Assembly: GCF_016616235.1 (NCBI RefSeq)
Contig: NZ_CP067100.1
Span: forward strand, 3,531,001 to 3,595,000
Length of the DNA stretch: 64,000 bases
Direction: 5' to 3'
Source of the DNA: Bradyrhizobium diazoefficiens
GTDB taxonomy: Bacteria > Pseudomonadota > Alphaproteobacteria > Rhizobiales > Xanthobacteraceae
A program made the translations under genes and the position numbers. This document shows, one piece after another, positions 6,944 through 13,974 of the stretch (position 1 is its first letter; each line of letters begins with the position of its first letter). The notes beneath the pieces were generated by a model. The model was not told the origin of the DNA. It searched no databases and saw only the letters and a program-made list of their open reading frames with translations.

Positions 6944-9900
6944 TCATCCTGCAAGCTCCGGTTTGACAGTGGGACGGGAAGCGCGGTGCATCGCGCGTTT
7001 ACGTGCGAACCAGTCGCTGACGTTCTGGAGATAGATGTAGACCACCGGCGTTGTGAACAGCGTCAAGAGCTGCGAGACGATAAGGCCGCCGACGATCGCG
7101 AAGCCGAGCGGTTGCCTCAATTCTGATCCGGTCCCCGTGCCGATCATCAACGGCACGCCTCCGAGCATCGCGCACATGGTCGTCATCAGGATCGGACGGA
7201 ACCTGACCCTGCAGGCCTCCAGCGCGGACTGCTCCGCCGAAAGTCCCCTGTGGCGCTCGGCCTCGAGCGCGAAATCGATCAGCATGATTCCGTTCTTTTG
7301 CACCAGACCGATCAGGAGAATGATGCCGATCAGCCCGATGACGTCGAGCCCGAAGCCGAAGGTCCAGAGCGCCATGAGCGCGCCGAGCCCGGCCGACGGT
7401 AGCGTCGACAGGATCGTGACCGGATGGATCGTGCTTTCATAGAGCATGCCGAGAATCAGATAGACCGCGACGATCGCAGCCAGGATCAGCACAGGCGTGG
7501 AGGCGAGCGCAGACTGGAAAGCCTGGGCGTTGCCCTGGAAGCTCGTCGCAATGGTCGAAGGCATATGCAGCCCGGCGGTCTCCTGCTGCACGGCGGCGAC
7601 CGCCGTGCCGACAGCCGTGCCGGGCGACAGATTGAAGCTCAGCGTGACCGACGGAAACTGGTTCTGATGGTTCACAGCCAGCGCCGCCGAGCCATATTCG
7701 ATCGTCGTGAACTGGCTGAGCGGTGCCACCGATCCGTTCGATGAGCGGACGTAAATGCGATTGAGCGCATAGGGGCCGGACTGGAACGACGGATCGACCT
7801 CGAGGATCACGTAATAGGTGTTCAGCGTGGTGAAGAGCTGGGCGACGTGACGCTGGCCGAACGCATCGTACAGCGTATTGTCCACCGCCGCCGGATCGAT
7901 GCCGAGGCGGGATGCGGCATCGCGGTCGATCTTGAGCTTGAGCTGACGCGCGGCATTGGCCTGGTCGCTGGCGACGTCGGCGAACTCCGGCCGCTTTTTC
8001 AGTTTCTCGAACAGCTTGCTGGCCCAGCTGTTCAGCTCGTCCTGGTTCACATCCGTGAGCGTGAACTGGTACTGGGTCTTGGACAGGCGGCTGGCGAGAT
8101 TGATGTCCTGCGTCGCCTGCATGAACACGGCGATCCCCTGAAGCTTGGCGAGTTTGGCATCGAGCTGCCGGATCACCTCGTCGGCGCTGAACTGGCGCTC
8201 GCTCCGCGGCTTGAGCAGCACGAACAGGCGGCCGTTATTCTCGGTCACGGTCGGTCCCCCGGGGCCGATATAACCCGTGGCGTTGGCGACCGAAGGGTCC
8301 TTCGCAATTACGTCGATCACGCCCCGCTGCAGCTCCGACATCTGCGTCGGTGAGACGTCGGCCGAGGCTTCCGTGATGCCGGTGATCATGCCGGTATCCT
8401 GCTGGGGAAAGAACCCTTTCGGAATGCCTACAAACAACACGCCCGTTGCCACGACGCTCGCAAGCATGAGCGCCAGCGTCGCGAGCTTGAACCGCAATGC
8501 AACGGACAGAAGAGCTTCGTAGCCGCGCTGGATCGCCACGAATCCGCGCTCCAGCGTCCGCGACACCACGCCTGTACCTGCGCCGTGGCCGGAAAGCAGG
8601 TAAGCACACATCATCGGCGTCAACGTCACCGACACGATCACGGAAACGGCGATCGCAACGCATACGGTGACCGCGAATTCCTGGAACATCCGTCCGATCA
8701 CGCCGCCCATCAGGAGCAGGGGAATGAACACCGCAACCAGCGACACCGAAATCGACATGATGGTGAACCCGATCTCGCCGGCGCCCTTCAGCGCGGCCGC
8801 CAGCGGCGATAGTCCCTCTTCGATATGCCGGGATATGTTCTCGATCATGACGATAGCATCGTCGACGACGAAGCCGACCGCGATCGAAAGGCCCATCAGC
8901 GACAGATTGTCGAGGCTGTAGTTCAAGAGATACATCACGCCGAACGTGCCGATCAGCGAGATCGGCACCGAAATCGCGGGAATGACGGTCGCCCAGAAAT
9001 TGCGTAGGAACAGGAAGATGACGCCGACCACGAGTGCGATGGTCAGGAGCAGCGTGAACTGCACGTCGGCAACGCTGGCGCGGATCGTCTGCGTACGGTC
9101 AGATGCAATCGTGACCTTGATATCCGAGGGTAGGCCCGCGACCAGCTGCGGCAGCAGCTTCTTGATGCCGTCCACCGTGCCGATCACGTTGGCGCCCGGC
9201 TGGCGCTGAATGGCGAGAACCACCGACGGCTTGTCGTTGTACCAGCCGTGCAGCGTCACGTCCTCCGCCGCGACTTCGGCATGGCCGATGTCACGCAGCC
9301 GCACCGGCGCGCCGTTCCGATAGGCGATGATCAGATCGTCATAGCCCTTGGCGTTCAGCACCTGGTCATTGGTCGCCAGCGTGTAGGCCTGTTCATTGCC
9401 GTAGAGGACGCCCTTGGGCTGGTTGACGGTGACGTTGCCGAGTGTCGAGCGCAATTGCTCGAGATCGATGCCGGCCCCGGCAAGCTTTGCTGGATTGACC
9501 TGGACACGGATCGAGGGCTTTTGCATACCGCCGATCGTGACCAATGACACGCCCGGCACCTGCGACAGTTTTTGCGCCAGGATGCTGTCGGCATAATCGT
9601 CGACCTTGGTAAGCGGTTCGGTGTCCGACGTCAGTGCGATCAGGAGCACCGGCACGTCGGCCGGATTGACCTTGCGGAAGATCGGCGGCGACGGCATGGT
9701 TTTCGGCAATTGCCCGGCGGCCGCATTGATCGCGGCCTGCACGTCCTGCGCGGCCGCGTCGGTGCTGCGGCTCAGCGCAAACTGCAGGGTGATCTCGGTG
9801 TTGCCGAAGCCGCTCGATGAGGTCATGGCCGTCAGGCCCGCGATCTGCCCGAACTGGCGCTCCAACGGCGTGGCGACCGATGAGCCCATGGTTTGCGGAT

Positions 9901-10063
9901 CGGCGCCGGGCAGCTGCGCGGTGACCTGGATCGTTGGTGTGTCCACCGTCGGCAGGGCCGAAACGGGCAACCGGAAGAAGGCAATCAGGCCGATCAGCAT
10001 GATGCCGATCGCGAGGAAGGCGGTCGCGACGGGTTTGCGAATGAAGCCTTGGGAGACGCTCAT
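6944..10063 (-). CDS. RND multidrug efflux permease (MdtB/MdtC-AcrB type)
   Basis: This 1039-residue protein is the inner-membrane, proton-driven pump of a tripartite efflux system. It has full family length with the usual duplicated layout: an N-terminal helix starting FIRKPVATAFLAIGIMLIG, a first porter domain, a helix bundle that includes the proton-relay motif VGFVVDDAIVMIEN (around residue 400), a second porter domain and a C-terminal bundle ending after GTGTGSELRQPLG. The sequence looks most like the MdtC/MdtB and related HAE1 pumps. It overlaps the upstream adaptor gene by 4 bp. No TolC-type outer-membrane channel is encoded nearby, so a chromosomal TolC is presumably shared. Confidence 0.93.
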   Translation of the reverse strand: MSVSQGFIRKPVATAFLAIGIMLIGLIAFFRLPVSALPTVDTPTIQVTAQLPGADPQTMGSSVATPLERQFGQIAGLTAMTSSSGFGNTEITLQFALSRSTDAAAQDVQAAINAAAGQLPKTMPSPPIFRKVNPADVPVLLIALTSDTEPLTKVDDYADSILAQKLSQVPGVSLVTIGGMQKPSIRVQVNPAKLAGAGIDLEQLRSTLGNVTVNQPKGVLYGNEQAYTLATNDQVLNAKGYDDLIIAYRNGAPVRLRDIGHAEVAAEDVTLHGWYNDKPSVVLAIQRQPGANVIGTVDGIKKLLPQLVAGLPSDIKVTIASDRTQTIRASVADVQFTLLLTIALVVGVIFLFLRNFWATVIPAISVPISLIGTFGVMYLLNYSLDNLSLMGLSIAVGFVVDDAIVMIENISRHIEEGLSPLAAALKGAGEIGFTIMSISVSLVAVFIPLLLMGGVIGRMFQEFAVTVCVAIAVSVIVSVTLTPMMCAYLLSGHGAGTGVVSRTLERGFVAIQRGYEALLSVALRFKLATLALMLASVVATGVLFVGIPKGFFPQQDTGMITGITEASADVSPTQMSELQRGVIDVIAKDPSVANATGYIGPGGPTVTENNGRLFVLLKPRSERQFSADEVIRQLDAKLAKLQGIAVFMQATQDINLASRLSKTQYQFTLTDVNQDELNSWASKLFEKLKKRPEFADVASDQANAARQLKLKIDRDAASRLGIDPAAVDNTLYDAFGQRHVAQLFTTLNTYYVILEVDPSFQSGPYALNRIYVRSSNGSVAPLSQFTTIEYGSAALAVNHQNQFPSVTLSFNLSPGTAVGTAVAAVQQETAGLHMPSTIATSFQGNAQAFQSALASTPVLILAAIVAVYLILGMLYESTIHPVTILSTLPSAGLGALMALWTFGFGLDVIGLIGIILLIGLVQKNGIMLIDFALEAERHRGLSAEQSALEACRVRFRPILMTTMCAMLGGVPLMIGTGTGSELRQPLGFAIVGGLIVSQLLTLFTTPVVYIYLQNVSDWFARKRAMHRASRPTVKPELAG

Positions 10064-11262
10064 GGCAGCATGCCTGCGCTTGCGGTGGTGGCGTTCTGAA
10101 CCATGTCCTTGCGATTATCGGGTACGACTTCGACCAACGTCCCGGGCGTCAGCCGGTACTGACCGGCGGTGACAACGGTTTCGTCTCCGGACAGACCCTG
10201 GTCGATCAGCACTTTGTCCTCGCGCGACTGGCCGGCCTTGATCTTGCGCGCGCTCACGGAATGATTCGCATCGACGACGTAGACGAAGGTGCCGCTTGGT
10301 CCCTGCTGAACAGCCGTTAGCGGCACGGTTACGGCGTCATGGCGGAGCGCGACGGTGAGATGGATGTTGACGAACGATCCCGGCCAGAGGTTCTTCTTTT
10401 CGTTCGGAAAGGACGCCTTCACCCGTACCGTGCCGGTGGATGCGTCCACCTGATTGTCGATCAGCATCAGGCTACCATGGTCGAGCCTGTGCGTGTTGGC
10501 CGCGTCATAGGCGTCGACTGACGCCTCGCCGGAGGTGATCGCTTTCTGCACGCCGGGAATGTCGGTCGAGGGCAGGGTGAAGATGATCGAGATTGGCTGG
10601 AGTTGCGTGAGGATCACAAGCCCGGTCGCGTCCGTTGGATGCACGATATTACCGGGATCGATGCGGCGGATGCCGGTGATCCCATCGAATGGCGCGGTGA
10701 TCGTGGTGTAGCTCAACTGGGTTTGCGCAGCCTCCAGCGCCGCCTTGTCAAGCGCGACCGTGCCTTGGCCCTGCGCCACCTGCGAATCCTGAGTATCGAG
10801 CAATTGCTGGGTGGCAAATCCACGCGCGGCAAGCGGCTGCGTCCGCGCCAGGTTGACTTGCGCGTTCTTCAAGCCCGCCTGATCACGGGCGAGGGCCGCT
10901 TCCGCCTGGTCGACCTGCGCCTCGAACACGCGCGGATCGATTTTCGCCAGCACGTCGCCGCGTTTCACTTCCTGTCCCTCGACGAAATCGACGCTGTCGA
11001 GCGTTCCCTGGATCTGGGTGTGGATGGCCGCGGTGTTGATGGGCGTCACCGTGCCGAGCCCTTCGAGCACGATGGGCACGTCGCCCTTGCGCGCGTGGGC
11101 AGCCGTCACCGGAACGGGCGGCGCGGCCTTGGACGTCACCTTGGACGTCGCCTTGGGCTCAGCCGCATGGCCTGGCGTGCCGTCGTGCAGGACATGCGAG
11201 CCGATCCCGGCTCCGATCAGGAGAACCGAGCCGACGAGGAGAAGAGTCTTTCTGGACGGCAT
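10060..11262 (-). CDS. RND efflux periplasmic adaptor (membrane fusion protein)
   Basis: The adaptor bridges the RND pump and an outer-membrane channel. From the chosen ATG at 11262 it is 400 residues, with an N-terminal signal/anchor (TLLLVGSVLLIGAG), a barrel-sandwich lipoyl half near VEGQEVKRGDVLAKID, a long coiled hairpin (QVDQAEAALARDQAGLKN) and a C-terminal beta-barrel (VPLTAVQQGPSGTFVYVV). In-frame upstream starts at 11337 and 11277 are possible; 11262 is preferred because GGAG lies about 9 bases upstream and the signal sequence follows at once. Its stop overlaps the start of the pump gene, which indicates coupled expression. Confidence 0.9.
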   Translation of the reverse strand: MPSRKTLLLVGSVLLIGAGIGSHVLHDGTPGHAAEPKATSKVTSKAAPPVPVTAAHARKGDVPIVLEGLGTVTPINTAAIHTQIQGTLDSVDFVEGQEVKRGDVLAKIDPRVFEAQVDQAEAALARDQAGLKNAQVNLARTQPLAARGFATQQLLDTQDSQVAQGQGTVALDKAALEAAQTQLSYTTITAPFDGITGIRRIDPGNIVHPTDATGLVILTQLQPISIIFTLPSTDIPGVQKAITSGEASVDAYDAANTHRLDHGSLMLIDNQVDASTGTVRVKASFPNEKKNLWPGSFVNIHLTVALRHDAVTVPLTAVQQGPSGTFVYVVDANHSVSARKIKAGQSREDKVLIDQGLSGDETVVTAGQYRLTPGTLVEVVPDNRKDMVQNATTASAGMLP

Positions 11263-11346
11263 CGCTTCACACTCCATAACGGCGGCTTCGGCGGCTGGCA
11301 TTTGCGACCAGCTCCAGGGCAAAGGTTTCGGCTGCATTGCCGCGGC

Positions 11347-11871
11347 TCACGCGTCTTTCGCTGCGGCCGAATCGAACCCCATGATCCGCGCGTCGATGTC
11401 GGCAGTGCGCAGCGCGGTGACGAGATCGACCTGCGAGTCCCGGCGATCCTCGCGACGCACGACAAGCCGGATGGCAGCGGCGGTGGGGACGATGCGAAAC
11501 GACAGCGCCGCGCAGGGAACCGCGATCGCAAGAAGGCCGGCGCAGTCGATCCCTCCGCGCAGCACGAGCTCTAGCGCGGCGCGGGCCGCCTTACCCTCTG
11601 CAAGCAGGATCAGTCGGTGCGCCTCTATGTCGCGCCGGGCCAGCTCAGCGGCAATGCCGCGCAGGATCTCATCAGGCAAATTCTTGTCCGGAGGGACACC
11701 GCGGATGGAAACGGCGGACCACAACGCGAGCGGTGTCAGTCGCGGCCAGCGGCGCAGGTCCTCAAGCGTCGCAACCAGCGGGGCGTCCGGCCCTGCAATG
11801 ACTGCGACGGTGACCTTCGCGGCCAAGCGCGCCGGCCGCGCGGCGATCCCGTATGGCGGACGTATTGACAT
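11347..11871 (-). CDS. Hypothetical protein, degenerate alpha/beta-hydrolase-like
   Basis: A 174-residue soluble protein with no signal peptide. The middle has strand-turn-helix text (LILLAEGKAARAALEL) in the position where alpha/beta hydrolases carry G-x-S-x-G, but here the serine is absent (AEGKA). I infer a hydrolase-like fold that has lost the nucleophile; it could equally be another Rossmann-like fold. It is the first gene of the efflux operon, 84 bp upstream of the adaptor, and is divergent from the LysR gene. Function unknown. Confidence 0.45.
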   Translation of the reverse strand: MSIRPPYGIAARPARLAAKVTVAVIAGPDAPLVATLEDLRRWPRLTPLALWSAVSIRGVPPDKNLPDEILRGIAAELARRDIEAHRLILLAEGKAARAALELVLRGGIDCAGLLAIAVPCAALSFRIVPTAAAIRLVVRREDRRDSQVDLVTALRTADIDARIMGFDSAAAKDA

Positions 11872-11900
11872 GACTTGAAGTTGGATGCGGCAGGATTATT

Positions 11901-11912
11901 ATTCAAATGAAT
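11901..11912. promoter_or_regulatory. Short inverted repeat in LysR/efflux divergent promoter
   Basis: ATTCA-AA-TGAAT lies in the 80-bp gap between the divergent efflux operon and its LysR gene, in the most AT-rich part of that gap. It is a candidate operator or overlapping promoter element; its short arms make it weak evidence alone. Confidence 0.35.
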
Positions 11913-11951
11913 TGAGCTAATCCGCCAATTCGTGTCGTGCATCGAAGCCTC

Positions 11952-12851
11952 ATGAGACTGCGCAGCCTCGATCTCAATCTGCTCCTGGTGTTCGACGCGG
12001 TGCTGCGCGAGCGCAGCGTGGTGCGCGCCGCGGACAGCCTTGCCATCAGCCAGCCGGCCGTCAGTCACGCACTCAACCGGCTGCGCCATGCGCTGAAGGA
12101 CAAGCTGTTCATCCGCACCCCCGCTGGAATGAGTCCGACCCCCAGAGCCGAGCAGCTTGCGCTTCCGGTTCGCAAGGCTCTCAACGATCTGCAGCTCGCT
12201 GTCGAGGGTGACACATTCGATCCTTCGACGGCGGACCGGCGGTTCACGATCGCGGTGAACAACTATGCAGCCGTGGTCGCGGTGGGGCCGATCCTGGCCG
12301 CGGTGCGCGCGCAGGCGCCGGCTGTGCGACTGTCATTCGTGCCCAGTGGGACCCTGCATCTCGCGGATCGGTTGGACCGCGGCGAGCTCGACCTTGCGTT
12401 GTCGGGGCAGGTTATCGATGGCGAGCGGTTCGCCTCGCAACAGCTCATCGAGGATCGCTTTGTGGCCGCGCTCCGGAGCGGCCATCCGGCGCTACGAAGG
12501 CGGTTGACGGCGGGGGTGCTTGCCGAATTGGGGCATCTGGGGATCAGCTCGAGCGGGGAGAACTTGGAGTTTATGGATGCGTTCTTCAAAGCAAGGAAGG
12601 ACGCCCGCTTTGTCGCCTCCGACGTGCCCTATCTCTCCGCAGGGGCGGTTCTGGTGCAATCGAACTTGGTTGCCATCCTCGGACGCAAGCTGGCGCTGGA
12701 GTTCCGCCGCGCCTATCCCATCGAGATCAGGGAGCTGCCGTTCGAAGCTCCAGTTCTGCACAGCGTGATGAGCTGGCACCGGCGCTTTGACGATGTCCCC
12801 GCCCACCGATGGTTGCGTAATACAATTATCGGAGCCGGCGCCACCTTATGA
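11952..12851 (+). CDS. LysR-family transcriptional regulator (NodD/SyrM-like N terminus)
   Basis: From the ATG at 11952 the protein is 299 residues. An ATG five codons upstream (11937) is also possible. It starts MRLRSLDLNLLLVFDAVL, the opening typical of NodD/NahR-type LysR regulators, followed by the helix-turn-helix ISQPAVSHALNRLRHAL and a two-lobed effector-binding domain. It is divergent from the hydrolase-like/RND operon, the usual arrangement for a LysR regulator and its target, so it probably controls efflux expression in response to an unknown ligand. Its stop codon lies in the first copy of a 16-bp tandem duplication. Confidence 0.88.
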   Translation: MRLRSLDLNLLLVFDAVLRERSVVRAADSLAISQPAVSHALNRLRHALKDKLFIRTPAGMSPTPRAEQLALPVRKALNDLQLAVEGDTFDPSTADRRFTIAVNNYAAVVAVGPILAAVRAQAPAVRLSFVPSGTLHLADRLDRGELDLALSGQVIDGERFASQQLIEDRFVAALRSGHPALRRRLTAGVLAELGHLGISSSGENLEFMDAFFKARKDARFVASDVPYLSAGAVLVQSNLVAILGRKLALEFRRAYPIEIRELPFEAPVLHSVMSWHRRFDDVPAHRWLRNTIIGAGATL

Positions 12852-12879
12852 GCGGTGGACGCAATGAGCGGTGGACGCA
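12848..12879. repeat. 16-bp perfect tandem duplication
   Basis: ATGAGCGGTGGACGCA occurs at 12848-12863 and again at 12864-12879. The LysR stop codon (TGA) lies in the first copy. It ends 26 bp before the att-like repeat copy. Confidence 0.85.
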
Positions 12880-12905
12880 TCTGGCGGGAAGCAGCCCGAT
12901 GTCGT

Positions 12906-12924
12906 CCTCCGAGCGCACCAAGCC
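12906..12924 (+). repeat. att-like direct repeat, copy 2
   Basis: CCTCCGAGCGCACCAAGCC is identical to the tRNA-Leu 3' end at 6040-6058. It sits in a short intergenic stretch with no rest of a tRNA around it, as expected for the distal end of an integrated element. Confidence 0.7.
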
Positions 12925-13028
12925 GATATCTCTGCGGCGGCAATCGCTTCGCCCGGTTCATCGTCGCGGAGGTCGTTCACGTATCAACCAGCGGCGCCAA
13001 ACCGCTATAATTGGAGATGTGGCGCGTG

Positions 13029-13790
13029 CTATGCCGCCGTTCCCACCACCTGCCGCCCGCCAAGAGCGGCCGCACGGGCATTCAGCCGGGCCCGGATGAG
13101 GTGGAGTTTTCGCATGTGCTGCGACGACGATAGCAAGTTCCTGACGCCGGCGGTCCATTCTGCGCGCAGACCATTGTGAATGATTGGCGCACAATGTCGC
13201 TCCAGCGTCACGCCGGGATCGCTGGAGGAGCCGCTCATTGCATCATCGACACGGAGCAGGGACTCGCAAGGTGCGTCCTCGGCATAGATCACGTCGTGGC
13301 TCGCGAGCTTGATATGAAAGAATTCCAGTTCGTCATGCTCATGGGCCGGGTAGAGCGAGATCGTGGCCTCGTTGATCAGGCACTCCGCCGGGATCAACAG
13401 GCCATCGATCAGCAATGCATGTCCCCCCGTCACGAACAGGTCGGCCGACGGGACATTGGGAGCGAGTGCGCCGCGAGCGATGCGGACGGGACGCTCATGC
13501 TTGCCCCAAGGCTTGCTCGGATCGTGGCGCGTCCGCCGGAATCGCGCGATGGACTCGATCGGCCTTGCTCCTCCGAAGGCGGTCAGCACAATGTCGCCGA
13601 CGCCGAGGTCCTCGATCCTGCAGGCGCGCGTGGGGGTCGCAATCCCGGTGCCTTTCAGGAAGCAGTTATGGCCGTGCGGGTAGGCCCGGGCGGGCCCGAC
13701 CCCGAACCCCGCGATTGCAGCCGCGGCAGCAAAAATCGTGCGGCGCGTCATCGCTTTCGACGGGGTCTTCGCTTGATTTGCCTGAGACAT
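13029..13790 (-). CDS. Secreted Hint_2 (Hedgehog/intein) domain protein
   Basis: The 253-residue protein begins with a Tat-like leader (RRTIF followed by a short hydrophobic stretch ending GPARA, about residues 16-37). The mature part starts with the Hint_2 signature: a cysteine in NCFLKGTGIATPTRA, then IEDLGVGDIVLT, and later GGHALLIDGLLIPAECLIN. Hint domains in inteins and Hedgehog proteins self-process at that N-terminal Cys; stand-alone Hint_2 proteins of this length are common in alphaproteobacteria and their role is not known. GGAG precedes the start at 13790. It is co-directional with and downstream of gspD, so it may be a cargo of the type II system, which is an inference from position only. 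Confidence 0.75.
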   Translation of the reverse strand: MSQANQAKTPSKAMTRRTIFAAAAAIAGFGVGPARAYPHGHNCFLKGTGIATPTRACRIEDLGVGDIVLTAFGGARPIESIARFRRTRHDPSKPWGKHERPVRIARGALAPNVPSADLFVTGGHALLIDGLLIPAECLINEATISLYPAHEHDELEFFHIKLASHDVIYAEDAPCESLLRVDDAMSGSSSDPGVTLERHCAPIIHNGLRAEWTAGVRNLLSSSQHMRKLHLIRARLNARAAALGGRQVVGTAA

Positions 13791-13974
13791 TCGGTCTCCA
13801 AAATTCCCGCTAACCGCGATCGCCCCGTTCCGAACGAATTCGGAGCATGATGCGTCATAGCGTTACGTCATCCAGTTATGTTATGCCAATGTTATACATT
13901 GCCGCATCTGCGAGGTAAACCCCGAAGGCGCGACGCCGACTGCGACATGATCTCGCTCGGGTTCGCACCCGGGC

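Larger units (their letters stand above)
6040..12924. mobile_element. Possible tRNA-Leu-borne island (remnant) carrying an efflux operon
   Basis: A perfect 19-bp direct repeat, CCTCCGAGCGCACCAAGCC, bounds the interval. One copy is the 3' end of tRNA-Leu plus four following bases (6040-6058); the other is at 12906-12924. Site-specific integrases commonly use tRNA 3' ends and leave such a repeat. Inside are an RND efflux operon, a LysR regulator and a membrane protein, with no integrase or transposase. It may be a stable remnant, a transferred cassette moved in trans, or a deletion product. Codon use inside does not look obviously foreign by eye. Confidence 0.4.
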
